Positions 49,525 through 59,274 are shown, counted from the first letter of the stretch. The stretch: DNA of 64,000 nucleotides from Vreelandella sp031769195 (GCF_031769195.1 NZ_JAVHNP010000002.1:310001-374000); one strand, 5' to 3'. Program-made: numbers and translations. Notes: a model not told the origin generated them from the letters alone.

Positions 49525-50324
49525 GCCAACCGCTACCTGAATTAACCGATGCCACCTTAATCCTGGAAAACCGCGTGGCGACGCTCACTCTTAATCGCCA
49601 CGACGTGCGCAACGCGCTCACCGGCACGGCGCTGGTGGATGATATCGTTGCCACCGCCACGTGGGTGAACCGTTGCCAGGAGGTCTCGGTGCTGGTGATC
49701 ACCGGCGCAGGCAGTGCTTTTTGTGCCGGAGGTAACGTCAAGGACATGGCCGAGCGTGGCGGCGATTTTGCGGGGGAGGTGGCGGAAGTCGCGGAGCGCT
49801 ACCGCACGGGTATTCAGCGAATGCCGCTAGCACTCAATCATGTAGAAGTACCGATTATTGCCGCCGTCAATGGCGCGGCCATAGGTGCCGGGTTTGATTT
49901 GGCCAACATGGCAGATTTGCGTATTGCCTCTAGCAAGGCGAGCTTTGGGGAGACTTTCCTTAACCTGGGTATTATTCCCGGTGATGGAGGCGCCTGGTTT
50001 ATGCAGCGCCAGATTGGTTACCAGCGGGCGTTTGAATTGACGCTTTCAGGTCGAATTATCAATGCTGATGAGGCGCTTGCCTACGGCGTAGTGCTGGAGG
50101 TAGTGGAGCCGGAGCAATTGATGGAAGCTGCATTGGCTCACGCCAAGCGTATCGCGGCCCAGCCGCCGAAAGCCACGCGGCTTACTAAGCGGCTTATGAA
50201 AATGGCTCCGGATATGGAGCTGAAAGCCTTTCTGGATGTATGTGCTGTGTTCCAGGGCATGTGCCACAACGAGCCGGAGCATCTGGAAGCGGTAGAGCGT
50301 TTATTGGCGCGAATGAAACGCTAA
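49521..50324 (+). CDS. Enoyl-CoA hydratase/isomerase family protein (second)
   Basis: 267 residues. Crotonase fold: LNRHDVRNALTGTALVDDIV, FCAGGNVKDMAERGG, NGAAIGAGFDLANMADLRIA and FGETFLNLGIIPGDGGAWF. The first catalytic Glu of hydratases is Asp here (GAGFD) while the second Glu is kept (GET), so the reaction may differ from simple hydration. The start overlaps the synthetase stop (ATGA), implying translational coupling. Third gene of the RpiR-linked cluster. Confidence 0.85.
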   Translation: MSQPLPELTDATLILENRVATLTLNRHDVRNALTGTALVDDIVATATWVNRCQEVSVLVITGAGSAFCAGGNVKDMAERGGDFAGEVAEVAERYRTGIQRMPLALNHVEVPIIAAVNGAAIGAGFDLANMADLRIASSKASFGETFLNLGIIPGDGGAWFMQRQIGYQRAFELTLSGRIINADEALAYGVVLEVVEPEQLMEAALAHAKRIAAQPPKATRLTKRLMKMAPDMELKAFLDVCAVFQGMCHNEPEHLEAVERLLARMKR

Positions 50325-50463
50325 ACGTTTGTTAATTTTTCCTGTTTTTCAGAGGTTGTACGGCTGTATAGTCATCGTCTAATGTGACGCTCACGATCAA
50401 CACTTCTCGACATGAGAAAAGCTGATGGATGTGGCAGGGACAGCATAAGGAGATGACACTCGA

Positions 50464-52302
50464 ATGACTCTGGAAAGCATAGGACTTACGCCTAGTACGC
50501 TGGTTTTTATCGTACTGGGGTTGACGCTGGTAGCCTTTGTTTGGGGCCGATTCCGCTATGATTTAGTCGCGTTGGCGGCCCTGCTAGGCTCGGTGATGTT
50601 AGGGCTCGTACCTGCCGATGCGGCATTTGCAGGCTTTGGCCATCCGGCAGTGATTACCGTGGCGGCGGTGCTAGTGCTCAGCCGTGGGTTTGAGCGCTCA
50701 GGGGTGGTCGATGTGATTGCCAATCAGGTGCTCAAAGTAGGCGAGCGCCTGATGCTGCAACTACTGGTGCTGGTGGGCACCGTGGTGGTGCTTTCAGGTG
50801 TGATGAATAACGTAGGTGCACTGGCGCTGCTATTACCGGTGGCCATGCGCCTTGCCCGTGAACACAATACGGCTCCTTCCTTATTATTGATGCCACTGGC
50901 GTTTGGGTCGCTCCTGGGTGGCTTAACCACGCTGATTGGTACACCCCCCAATATTATTATTTCCGCTTACCGGGGCAATATCACCGGTGACAATTTTGGC
51001 ATGTTTAGTTTCTCTCCGGTGGGGATTGCGGTTGCGCTTGTAGGTTTGGCCTTTATTGTTCTGGTGGGCTGGCGCCTAACGCCTAAACGTAGTGGTCAGG
51101 CGGCAGCGGACGATATGTTCGATACCGCCAACTATTTGGTCGAACTAAAAGTGACCGAAGATTCCAAGGCCAACGGGTTGACCCTACAGCAGCTTCGCGA
51201 TGAGCTTGAGGAAACCATTCCAGTACTCGCGGTGGTACGTGAAGATAATCGCCGAGCGGGCTACCAGTTTCACGGTGTATTGCGAGAGGGCGATATCCTG
51301 CTATTGGAAGCAGGCCCAGACGAGCTGAAACTGCTGGAAGATAAAGTTGGTCTGAGCGCCATCGCTGAGCCTGAAGAGCCAGAGGAAGACCAGGAACAGA
51401 GCGATGACGCGGAGAAAGGTGATGACCGCCAGCCGGTTGATACCGAAGGCCTACAGTTGATTGAAGCCGTGGTGCGTAACGACTCTATGATGATCAATCG
51501 CAGCGTGCGTCAACTGCGCCTTAACCATCAGTTTGGTCTTCATTTGGTCGCGGTAGCGCGTGATGGAGGCCGTTTAAAGCAGCGTTTGAAAGATATTCGT
51601 TTCCAAACGGGCGATGTCCTGCTGCTACAAGGCAGTGAAAACGAAATTTCTGAAAGTCTATCCAGCCTTGGGTGTCTGCCACTGGCCAGTCGGGAACTAC
51701 ACTTAGGGCAGCCGCGTAAACTGGCTATTTCGGTGGGTATTTTCGCACTCGCCATTGTGGCCATGCTGTTTGACCTGCTACCTGCCGCCGTAGCAATGAG
51801 CACCGCTGCGCTAGTATCGCTGTTAATAGGCGTGCTGCCGTTGAGAGATGGCTACCAAGCCATCGATGGCCCAGTGATTGTGTTACTAGCTGCCATGCTG
51901 CCGGTGGGGGAAGCGCTGGAAACCAGCGGCGGGGCGGACATTATCGCCAATGCACTGCTGCGCTTTGGCGTGGAGTGGCCAATCATTGTCTCGCTTGTGG
52001 GGCTGTTCGTTCTCTCTATGCTGCTCTCTAACGTGGTGAACAACGCGGCGGCGGCCCTGTTGATGGCACCTATTGCGGCCAGTCTCGCTAACGGTTTTGA
52101 TGCCTCGCTAGACCCCTTTCTGATGGTGGTGGCCGTTAGCGCTTCCTGTGCGTTTTTGACCCCGATTGGCCACCAGTCCAACACGTTAGTGCTTGGACCA
52201 GGCGGCTATCGATTTGGGGATTACTGGAAGCTGGGGTTGCCATTGTCGCTGGTGGTAATGGTGGTCGCTATCCCGGCTATTTTATGGGTGTGGCCGCTGT
52301 AA
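50464..52302 (+). CDS. SLC13-type (DASS) transporter with two RCK_C domains
   Basis: 612 residues. Two hydrophobic halves (about 10-205 and 415-610) with the DASS repeat motifs MNNVGALALLLPVA, LIGTPPNIIISA and SNVVNNAAAALLMAPIA, LTPIGHQSNTLVLGPGG. Between them lie two TrkA-C (RCK_C) domains (about 225-300 and 325-400) separated by an acidic linker (EEPEEDQEQSDDAEKG). Substrate could be sulphate or a dicarboxylate; related proteins occur in sulphur and organic-acid uptake. AAGGAG lies 11 bases before the ATG. Monocistronic. Confidence 0.88.
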   Translation: MTLESIGLTPSTLVFIVLGLTLVAFVWGRFRYDLVALAALLGSVMLGLVPADAAFAGFGHPAVITVAAVLVLSRGFERSGVVDVIANQVLKVGERLMLQLLVLVGTVVVLSGVMNNVGALALLLPVAMRLAREHNTAPSLLLMPLAFGSLLGGLTTLIGTPPNIIISAYRGNITGDNFGMFSFSPVGIAVALVGLAFIVLVGWRLTPKRSGQAAADDMFDTANYLVELKVTEDSKANGLTLQQLRDELEETIPVLAVVREDNRRAGYQFHGVLREGDILLLEAGPDELKLLEDKVGLSAIAEPEEPEEDQEQSDDAEKGDDRQPVDTEGLQLIEAVVRNDSMMINRSVRQLRLNHQFGLHLVAVARDGGRLKQRLKDIRFQTGDVLLLQGSENEISESLSSLGCLPLASRELHLGQPRKLAISVGIFALAIVAMLFDLLPAAVAMSTAALVSLLIGVLPLRDGYQAIDGPVIVLLAAMLPVGEALETSGGADIIANALLRFGVEWPIIVSLVGLFVLSMLLSNVVNNAAAALLMAPIAASLANGFDASLDPFLMVVAVSASCAFLTPIGHQSNTLVLGPGGYRFGDYWKLGLPLSLVVMVVAIPAILWVWPL

Positions 52303-52313
52303 CTATGTACTTT

Positions 52314-52340
52314 CAGGCGCTGGTGCAACGCCAGCGCCTG
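52314..52340. repeat. Hairpin after the SLC13-type gene
   Basis: CAGGCGCTGG / CCAGCGCCTG, a perfect 10-bp stem with a 7-base loop, 11 bases after the stop codon. No T tract; possible weak or factor-assisted terminator. Confidence 0.6.
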
Positions 52341-52344
52341 GGCT

Positions 52345-52420
52345 TGTTCGAATGTTCGCGCTATTAGATTTCGAAAATTTTGCTAATCTATAACGCACAT
52401 AGACCAACAAATATCGAACA
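52345..52420 (+). promoter_or_regulatory. GlpR-type half-sites before glpR
   Basis: TGTTCGAATGTTCG (52345-52358) has two TGTTCG half-sites, and ATCGAACA (52413-52420) an inverted one. They match the halves of the E. coli GlpR operator (ATGTTCG...CGAACAT). They suggest autoregulation. Confidence 0.5.
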
Positions 52421-52430
52421 GGCCGGGCTT

Positions 52431-53189
52431 ATGAATCAACAGTACCGCCAGGATGCCATTGTCGAACTGGTTCGCCAGCACGGCTATATGAGTATTGAGC
52501 AGCTCACCGAACACTTCGCTGTCACTCCGCAAACCATCCGCCGTGACTTAAACACGCTGGCCAATGAAGGCCGAGTGCGCCGCGTTCACGGTGGCGTTGG
52601 CGTGGAATCCAGCACCGTTAACACTGCTTATAGCACCCGTAAAACGTTGCACCTAGAAGAGAAAGAGCGCATTGCCCGCTGCTTAGCGCAGCATATTCCC
52701 CATCATGCATCGCTGTTTATCAATATCGGTACCAGCAACGAAATGATTGCCCAGGCGTTGTTAGAACACCAAGGGCTAGAGATTATTACCAACAACCTGA
52801 ATGTGGCTGCGATTCTCCAACACAAAGAAGACTTCACCGTCATTATTGCGGGCGGGCAGGTGCGCTCCCGAGATGGCGGCATTATTGGTGAGGCCACCAT
52901 CGACTTTATCAATCAGTTTAAGGTGGATTACGGCATTATCGGGATCAGCGGCATTGATGAAGATGGCTCGCTGCTGGAGTTTGATTACCAAGAAGTGCGT
53001 GTCGCCCAGGCCATTATTGCCAACTCGCGGCGGGTGTATCTGGCGGCTGACTACTCGAAGTTTCACCGCAACCCGGTGGTGCGCCAGGGCAATATTTCCC
53101 AGCTGGATGCGCTATTTACCGATCGCAAGCCCCCTGAAGCGATTCAGCGGCTGCTTACCCAGCACGATGTGGCGCTGCACATTGCTTAA
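52431..53189 (+). CDS. glpR: DeoR-family glycerol-3-phosphate regulon repressor
   Basis: 252 residues from the ATG at 52431 (an earlier in-frame start is rejected). N-terminal DeoR helix-turn-helix: QDAIVELVRQHGYMSIEQLT and FAVTPQTIRRDLNTLANEG, then the sugar-phosphate-binding domain with FINIGTSNEMIAQALL, IIAGGQVRSRDGGIIGEA and GISGIDEDGSLLEFDYQEV, as in E. coli GlpR (252 residues). It represses glycerol genes until glycerol 3-phosphate binds. Located directly before glpK. Confidence 0.95.
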   Translation: MNQQYRQDAIVELVRQHGYMSIEQLTEHFAVTPQTIRRDLNTLANEGRVRRVHGGVGVESSTVNTAYSTRKTLHLEEKERIARCLAQHIPHHASLFINIGTSNEMIAQALLEHQGLEIITNNLNVAAILQHKEDFTVIIAGGQVRSRDGGIIGEATIDFINQFKVDYGIIGISGIDEDGSLLEFDYQEVRVAQAIIANSRRVYLAADYSKFHRNPVVRQGNISQLDALFTDRKPPEAIQRLLTQHDVALHIA

Positions 53190-53340
53190 CGCGTCTCAAT
53201 AAAGGCTTCTACGCCGTGCTATGGCTAAGGTGGGAGAGTTTCATACTTGAGCATTTTAGGCGGCTGGAGTAGCCTTGAATGATAATAAAACGAAACAAAA
53301 CAGACAAAATCGAAAGATCCTACAACAAAGTGAACGCGAT

Positions 53341-54825
53341 ATGTCCTCCTTTATTCTCGCCATCGATCAAGGCACGACCAGCTCCCGCGCTATTTTGTTT
53401 GACCGCCAAGGCCAAATTGCGGCAGTTGCCCAGCAAGAGTTTCCTCAACACTTTCCGCAAGATGGGTGGATTGAGCACAACCCAGAAGATATTTGGGAAT
53501 CAGTGATTGCCACCTGCCGCGAGGTGTTGAGCAAAGCCCAGATAGCCCCAGAACAAGTGGACGGTGTGGGCATTACCAACCAGCGAGAGACCACCGTAGT
53601 GTGGGACCGCGCGACCGGAAAGCCGCTGTATAACGCCATTGTGTGGCAAGACCGTCGCACGTCAGAGCGCTGCCAAGCGTTGCGTGACGCGGGCCACACC
53701 GAGGCCGTGCAGGCCAAAACCGGCCTGCTGATTGATCCCTATTTTTCAGCGACCAAGCTTGCCTGGATACTCGATAACGTAGAAGGGGCGCGTGAACGCG
53801 CTGCCCAAGGCGAGCTGGCGTTTGGCACCGTCGATAGCTTTTTGATGTGGCGCTTGACCGACGGTAAGCAGCACGTGACCGATGCCACTAACGCCTCACG
53901 CACCGCGCTGTTTAATATCCATAACCAAACCTGGGATGACGAGCTGCTGGCATTGTTTAATGTACCTGCCAACATGCTGCCCGAGGTGAAAGATTCAAGC
54001 GATGATTTTGGTATTGTCGAGGCCCACTGGCTGGGCGCGCCGCTGCCGATTGCAGGGGTGGCGGGAGACCAACAGGCGGCGCTGGTTGGGCAGGCATGTT
54101 TTAAACCCGGCATGGGTAAAAGCACCTACGGCACCGGCTGTTTTATGATTGTGAATACCGGAGAAGTGGCCTCGGTATCGCGTAATCGCCTGCTGACGAC
54201 CATTGGCTACCGTATTAACGGCAAGCCCACCTATGCCATGGAGGGGAGTATTTTCGTGGCGGGGGCAACGGTGCAGTGGCTTCGAGATGGCTTAAATCTG
54301 TTTGCTGATGCCTCGGAAACCGAAGCGCTGGCTCAGAAAACTCGCAGCGGCCACAGCGTTTATCTAGTGCCAGCTTTTACCGGGCTAGGCGCGCCTCACT
54401 GGGACCCAAAAGCCCGTGGGGCTATTTTTGGCCTCACCCGTGATACCGGTATTGCTGAAATCGTTGCGGCGGGGCTGCAGGCGGTGTGTTACCAAACCCG
54501 CGACCTGCAGCACTGTATGAACGATGACATGGAAGCGGCACCGGGCAACTTGCGGGTCGATGGTGGCATGGTGAAAAACAGCTGGGTCATGCAGTTCTTG
54601 GCCGACATGCTCAATGTGCAGGTGGATCGTCCGACGATTCTTGAAACCACGGCGTTGGGGGCAGCCTACTTGGCTGGGTTGCGCTTGGGTTGGTACGACA
54701 CACTTGAAGAGATCGAACAGCTCTGGCGATGTGAGCGTAGCTTTACGCCCACCATGGAAGAGGCAACCCGTGAAAAGCTCTATCAAGGCTGGTTGGATGC
54801 GGTGTCACGGGTGCGCTCTAGCTAA
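53341..54825 (+). CDS. glpK: Glycerol kinase
   Basis: 494 residues from the ATG at 53341; a 22-codon AT-rich extension from a TTG is rejected. ATP-dependent FGGY kinase: FILAIDQGTTSSRAILFD, GITNQRETTVVWDR, NAIVWQDRRT, GVAGDQQAALVGQACF, STYGTGCFMIVNTG, and LRVDGGMVKNSWVMQFLADM. It converts glycerol to glycerol 3-phosphate in the cytoplasm. The ribosome site before the ATG is weak. It follows glpR and is closed by a strong terminator. Confidence 0.97.
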   Translation: MSSFILAIDQGTTSSRAILFDRQGQIAAVAQQEFPQHFPQDGWIEHNPEDIWESVIATCREVLSKAQIAPEQVDGVGITNQRETTVVWDRATGKPLYNAIVWQDRRTSERCQALRDAGHTEAVQAKTGLLIDPYFSATKLAWILDNVEGARERAAQGELAFGTVDSFLMWRLTDGKQHVTDATNASRTALFNIHNQTWDDELLALFNVPANMLPEVKDSSDDFGIVEAHWLGAPLPIAGVAGDQQAALVGQACFKPGMGKSTYGTGCFMIVNTGEVASVSRNRLLTTIGYRINGKPTYAMEGSIFVAGATVQWLRDGLNLFADASETEALAQKTRSGHSVYLVPAFTGLGAPHWDPKARGAIFGLTRDTGIAEIVAAGLQAVCYQTRDLQHCMNDDMEAAPGNLRVDGGMVKNSWVMQFLADMLNVQVDRPTILETTALGAAYLAGLRLGWYDTLEEIEQLWRCERSFTPTMEEATREKLYQGWLDAVSRVRSS

Positions 54826-54851
54826 ATTCACGACGGTTAAGCACGTTATCA

Positions 54852-54880
54852 AACGCCGCTACTTCATAGCGGCGTTTTTT
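54852..54880 (+). terminator. Intrinsic terminator after glpK
   Basis: Perfect 10-bp stem AACGCCGCTA / TAGCGGCGTT with a 5-base loop, then TTTT. Confidence 0.95.
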
Positions 54881-55428
54881 ATGGTTGTTTTCTAGCGCAG
54901 CTATCGCCCTTGGTCGTATAGAGGAATCGTTATTTAAGTGTAAACTTCACTCGCTTTTTAATTTATTCGCGAGTTTGTTCTTTTTAGTGATCGTTAGCTG
55001 ACTCGCTTTATTTGCATCGCATCTGTTAAAACAGTCGTTTAACTCCCTTCCTGAAAGTAACCATCACCAAATACGCTGTGATGATGCGTATGTAGTCAAG
55101 CTACAACCCCGCCTGCTGCCAATGATGCATTGTGAGCATTGCTTGCGTGAACCATAGTGAAGTCATGGATCAGGGCGGTGTTTTGTTATCCCGATACACC
55201 GAGCTGCTCCTTGCTACACACCGAGGCGCTGCCGCATTACCAGGGCGCTTAAGGCGAAGGTCTTGTAACGCTTGTGACCGTTTCGCAGTTACCGAACTGG
55301 GCACTTACCCGGCCCAGCATGAGTAGCAATGTCACCATTCGTCGTTAATTAAGATGGCTGCTTGATAATGAACAAAAGAAGTTTCAACTATTACAAGCAG
55401 CGGCTGACCATACCATGAGGAACTTAAC
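54881..55428. other. Gene-poor intergenic region
   Basis: About 550 bases with no gene I can support. A 64-codon frame at 55132-55326 (GTG start, no ribosome site, Arg/Cys-rich product) is doubtful. The right part contains the promoter and ribosome site (GAGGAA) of the small gene at 55429. No RNA fold or repeat stands out. Confidence 0.5.
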
Positions 55429-55653
55429 ATGAACTGCATCGAACTGAGCCAACAAGCTGACCGTATCGCTAGCTCTTTCAGCAAACAAGATTTAGCCAAA
55501 CTAGTGTTGGCGTTGAAAGGCAATCGTGAGTCTCTCCAACATGCCGTTGAAGTTATCGACACTATTGATAGTCGTTCAGGCTGTACGCTGGAAGAGGCTT
55601 GGGATGAGGTGTTAGCGGGCGATTCTCAACTGCTCGTTGAACACGAAGAGTAA
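55429..55653 (+). CDS. Small hypothetical protein
   Basis: 74 residues, acidic, predicted mostly helical (LSQQADRIASSFSKQDLAKL, TLEEAWDEVLAG). No family recognised, no membrane segment. GAGG stands 8 bases before the ATG and an intrinsic terminator follows closely, so the gene is a self-contained unit. It lies between glpK and the convergent glpD. Confidence 0.7.
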   Translation: MNCIELSQQADRIASSFSKQDLAKLVLALKGNRESLQHAVEVIDTIDSRSGCTLEEAWDEVLAGDSQLLVEHEE

Positions 55654-55684
55654 TTCCTTAACAAGCTTACTCACAATTTTAATA

Positions 55685-55717
55685 CCCCCTGCTATTGAGT
55701 TAGCAGGGGGATTTTTT
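55685..55717 (+). terminator. Intrinsic terminator after the small gene
   Basis: Perfect 10-bp stem CCCCCTGCTA / TAGCAGGGGG with a 6-base loop, followed by ATTTTTT. Confidence 0.95.
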
Positions 55718-55771
55718 ATGCCCTTTATAAGGGATGCCGGTAATTAACGTCTTTGTTTCCTGAACTCAGGT

Positions 55772-57412
55772 TTAAGAGAGCGTTTCTACCGGTGGGCGAG
55801 AGGTATCGCGGTTCTCTTTAAAGTAGGTGGTAAACCGCTCTTCGGCTTCTTCGCCAAACAGCACCCGGCAGGCCTCTTTAAGTCCTGGCGACTGGCGCAA
55901 CTGCTCATGGTGAACCACCAGCGACACCTTCGCGCGGCGGCGTAGGAAATCTTCTAGCTGGGTGATCATTTCATGGTCCCGAGCGTGTTCTAACTCACAG
56001 CGAATATACTCAGTGCCCTCGATCAAAATATCGGCTTCAGAAGGGTCCTGGCGGATTTTTTCAAGCATGGGCATGGCCTGTTCCGCGTAGCGCCGCCATA
56101 GCCGTGAAGAGAGCGGCTCTGAGGAGGTCGCTGCCGTCATCGCATCCAGGTTCATGCGCTTAGCTTGATCCATAAACTGCTGCTTTACCGGCTCGGGCGG
56201 CTCGCCGTACCAGTGGAAGTTAGGATCGCTTAACGGTACGCCAAGCCGCTTAACGTCTTCAGCAATCTCATCACCCACGTTAAGGCAGTCCGTCAGTTTG
56301 CCGCCAAAGATGCTGATATGCGCACTTTCAAGGTTGGTATCGATGACGTGTTTGCGCGATAGCTGCAAGAAATCCCGGTCGCTGCCTTGGTCGGCTTTAA
56401 TGGCCAAAGGGCGCACGCCGCAGCGGGTCGAAATAATATCGTCTTGAGTTAGCGGTTTTTCCAGCGTTAGCCGTTTATTGATGTTTTCCAGTACGAACGC
56501 GATGTCGTCAGCCGTCACATCGACTTCTGGATGCTCCATGTGGGTGTCCGTGGTGCCGATGCACGTGCGGTTACCCATCGGAATCACAAAGAACAGACGC
56601 CCATCATCGGCAAAAAACGCCAGCACCCGCTTGGTATCGGTGAGCTGCGGCACAATGAGGTGAATGCCTTTAGAGTAAAGGTGCTGATGGGTGGTTTTTT
56701 GCCCAGTGAGCGCATTGTGTTGGTCGACCCAGGGGCCAGCAGCGTTAATCAGCACTTTGGAGCGGATGTTAAAGGTGCTGCCATCCATGACGTTACGGGC
56801 CTTAGTGACCCAGATATCGCCTTCGCGCTCAGCGCCTAGGGACTCAACATAATTGGCAGCCACGGCGCCGAAGTTCAGCGCATGGCGCACAAAGTTGAAC
56901 ACAAAGCGAGCGTCGTTATCGTGCAGGTAAGCATCGGAATACTCGAACCCGCCAACGGCACCGTTGATATCAATAATCGGCTCTTCTTGCTTGATCTTTT
57001 TAGGTGAGAGCAATCGTGGCAGTTTCGTAAAGCCGTTGCCCATCAGCCAGTAGAGCCAGGTGCCCGCCCATAAATAGCGTGGAGAGTGGCGGAAACCTTT
57101 AGTAATCGTGGTAAGAAAACGAATTTCTTGAACGGTGGAAGGGTAGCTTTTTATTAAGTGATTGCGGCTTTTACAGAGCTTGCGCACCAGTGCAAAGTCT
57201 TTGCTTTCCATATATTTAATGCCGCCCCAAACCAAGTTTGAGGAGTGCATGCTGGTACTGCCAGCAAAGTCGCCACGGTCAATCAGAGCCACTTTGGCAC
57301 CTTTGCCCGCCAACGCGGCGGCGGTTGCTGCACCATTGATGCCGCCACCGATAATCAGTGCGTCATAGTCATCAGTGTGCAATTTCTCGACATTACGGTT
57401 ACGCAGTTTCAT
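55772..57412 (-). CDS. glpD: Glycerol-3-phosphate dehydrogenase, FAD-dependent, aerobic
   Basis: 546 residues. FAD-binding Rossmann motif DALIIGGGINGAATAAALAG; RGDFAGSTSMHSSNLVWGGI; INAAGPWVDQHN; ISIFGGKLTDCLNVGDEIA; C-terminal helical domain. Oxidises glycerol 3-phosphate to dihydroxyacetone phosphate at the inner membrane, passing electrons to quinone. GGAACC precedes the ATG. Last gene of the minus-strand glycerol operon, 122 bases after the binding-protein gene. The GlpD follows the rhizobial-type operon layout together with the ABC importer. Confidence 0.96.
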   Translation of the reverse strand: MKLRNRNVEKLHTDDYDALIIGGGINGAATAAALAGKGAKVALIDRGDFAGSTSMHSSNLVWGGIKYMESKDFALVRKLCKSRNHLIKSYPSTVQEIRFLTTITKGFRHSPRYLWAGTWLYWLMGNGFTKLPRLLSPKKIKQEEPIIDINGAVGGFEYSDAYLHDNDARFVFNFVRHALNFGAVAANYVESLGAEREGDIWVTKARNVMDGSTFNIRSKVLINAAGPWVDQHNALTGQKTTHQHLYSKGIHLIVPQLTDTKRVLAFFADDGRLFFVIPMGNRTCIGTTDTHMEHPEVDVTADDIAFVLENINKRLTLEKPLTQDDIISTRCGVRPLAIKADQGSDRDFLQLSRKHVIDTNLESAHISIFGGKLTDCLNVGDEIAEDVKRLGVPLSDPNFHWYGEPPEPVKQQFMDQAKRMNLDAMTAATSSEPLSSRLWRRYAEQAMPMLEKIRQDPSEADILIEGTEYIRCELEHARDHEMITQLEDFLRRRAKVSLVVHHEQLRQSPGLKEACRVLFGEEAEERFTTYFKENRDTSRPPVETLS

Positions 57413-57534
57413 AGCGGTTCCAATTAATTAAGAAAAAGCCCCATGTTGGTGTGTGGTCTCAAGCAGGGAAAACGCCATGTGGCACTGCTGCTGACACCAC
57501 TGGAATGGGCGGGCTTACGCCCGCCCTGCAGGTA

Positions 57535-59274
57535 TTAGCGGGTACCGGCCGCCATCCATGCTTCCATCATTTCATCGTAAGGAACGGTGGTGCCCTGGGG
57601 CATTTCGTTCTCAAGTTTCGGCTTCGGTGAGCCTTCTTGGTCTAGCCAGTACTGTGGATCACGCTCTTCGTTCAACACTGGGGCATAGCTGTCGAAGACA
57701 TTCGCGCGGGCTAAGCGGTTCATGGTGTTGTCCATGTCGGCTGCCAGCTTATCGAGACCTTCCTGGGGCGTGACTTCACCGCTCATGACCGGTGCCAGGT
57801 TTTGCCACCACAGCGGAGCCATACGGGGGTAGTCAGGTACGTTGGTGCCGGTGGGGGTCCAGTTAGACTCATTCGGGCTGCGGTAGAACTCCACTAAACC
57901 GCCCAGTTTGGGCGCCATTTCGGTCATCTGCTCAGAGAAGATGTCAGACTCTCGAATCGGCGTTAGGCCTGCCATCAGTTTTTCCAGCGAGGTGGTTTTC
58001 GCCACGGTGAACTGGGCAAACAGCCAGGCAGCGGTGCGGCGGTCTTCCGGCGTAGAATCAAAGAAGGTCCAGGCGCCTACGTCCTGATAACCGACTTTCA
58101 TACCTTCTTCCCAGTACGGGCCAGTGGGGGAAGGAGCCATGCGCCACAGCGGGTTGCCTTCATCATCGGTCACGGCAACAGAAGGGTCTGTCATGTCGGC
58201 AGTAAAGGCGGTGTACCAGAAGATCTGCTGCGCGATATGGCCTTGTGCCGGTACGGGACCTGCTTCACCAAAGGTCATGCCCTGTGCTTCAGGTGGCGCA
58301 AAGTCACGCAGCCAATCCACGGCTTTCTGCATGGCGAACACAGAGGCGGGGGAGTTGGTTGCGCCACCACGGCTAACGCTTGCGCCGACCGGTTGGCTGT
58401 CTTCATTGACACGAATACCCCAGTCATCCACCGGGTTGCCGGAAGGCACGCCGGGGCTGCCCATGCCTGCCATGGAGAGCCAAGAGTCATGGAAGCGCCA
58501 GCCCAATGATGGGTCGCGGCGGCCATAGTCCATGTGTCCGTATACTTTGGTACCGTCGATTTCACCGACATGCTCGGTAAAGAACTCGGCGATATCCTCA
58601 TAGGCGGTCCAGTTGGTGGGTACGCCTAGGTCGTAGCCGTAAATGTCACGGAACTGCTCTTGTAGGTCTTCACGCTGGAACCAGTCATAGCGGAACCAGT
58701 ACAGGTTGGCGAATTGCTGCGTAGGAAGCTGATAAAGGCTGCCATCGGGGCCAGTGCCGTATTGCAGGCCGATGAAGTCGTCCAGATCCAGCGTGGGCAG
58801 GGTGTAGTCCGCCCACTCGTTTTCCATGGCTTGGCTTAAGTTGATGGTGGTGCCGTAGCGAATATGGGTACCGATGGAGTCGGTGTCGTTAACAAAACCG
58901 TCGTAGATGCTGTTACCCGACTGCATCTGGTTCTGCATGGTATCGACCACGTCCCCTTCGCCAATAATGTTATGGGTCAGGTTGATGCCGGTGAGTTCGC
59001 TAAACGCGGGGGCAAGCACTTCACTTTCATATACGTGGGTGGTTAAGCCCTCTGCCACGGTCTGAATGTCCATGCCGCGGAAGGGTTCTGCGGCTTTGGC
59101 AAACCAGAGCAGTTCTTCGATCTGCTCTTCGCGGCTGAGCGTTGAGTCTTGGAAGTGCTCATCGACCAGGCGCTCTGCGATCGCCCTTGCGTCATGGTCA
59201 TCTGCCATCAGGCTCCCCGAGGCGAGCATGAGGCTAGCGGCGAGGGTAGTGAGTTTGAACTTGTTATTACGCAT
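57535..59274 (-). CDS. glpV: Glycerol ABC transporter substrate-binding protein
   Basis: 579 residues. Signal peptide (FKLTTLAASLMLASGSLMA) then a large extracellular solute-binding family protein: GLTTHVYESEVLAPAFSELT, DTMQNQMQSGNSIYDGFVND, WFRYDWFQRE, GVPTNWTAYEDIAEFF, GLTPIRESDIF. The unusual N-terminal extension (about 30-75) and total length match GlpV of Rhizobium leguminosarum, as far as I recall. It binds glycerol in the periplasm and delivers it to GlpPQ. GAGG precedes the ATG. Confidence 0.9.
   Translation of the reverse strand: MRNNKFKLTTLAASLMLASGSLMADDHDARAIAERLVDEHFQDSTLSREEQIEELLWFAKAAEPFRGMDIQTVAEGLTTHVYESEVLAPAFSELTGINLTHNIIGEGDVVDTMQNQMQSGNSIYDGFVNDTDSIGTHIRYGTTINLSQAMENEWADYTLPTLDLDDFIGLQYGTGPDGSLYQLPTQQFANLYWFRYDWFQREDLQEQFRDIYGYDLGVPTNWTAYEDIAEFFTEHVGEIDGTKVYGHMDYGRRDPSLGWRFHDSWLSMAGMGSPGVPSGNPVDDWGIRVNEDSQPVGASVSRGGATNSPASVFAMQKAVDWLRDFAPPEAQGMTFGEAGPVPAQGHIAQQIFWYTAFTADMTDPSVAVTDDEGNPLWRMAPSPTGPYWEEGMKVGYQDVGAWTFFDSTPEDRRTAAWLFAQFTVAKTTSLEKLMAGLTPIRESDIFSEQMTEMAPKLGGLVEFYRSPNESNWTPTGTNVPDYPRMAPLWWQNLAPVMSGEVTPQEGLDKLAADMDNTMNRLARANVFDSYAPVLNEERDPQYWLDQEGSPKPKLENEMPQGTTVPYDEMMEAWMAAGTR

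Noticed and set aside
55132..55326. 64-codon open frame in the glpK/small-gene intergenic region
   Set aside because: GTG start without a ribosome site and an Arg/Cys-rich product with no recognisable pattern; probably chance.
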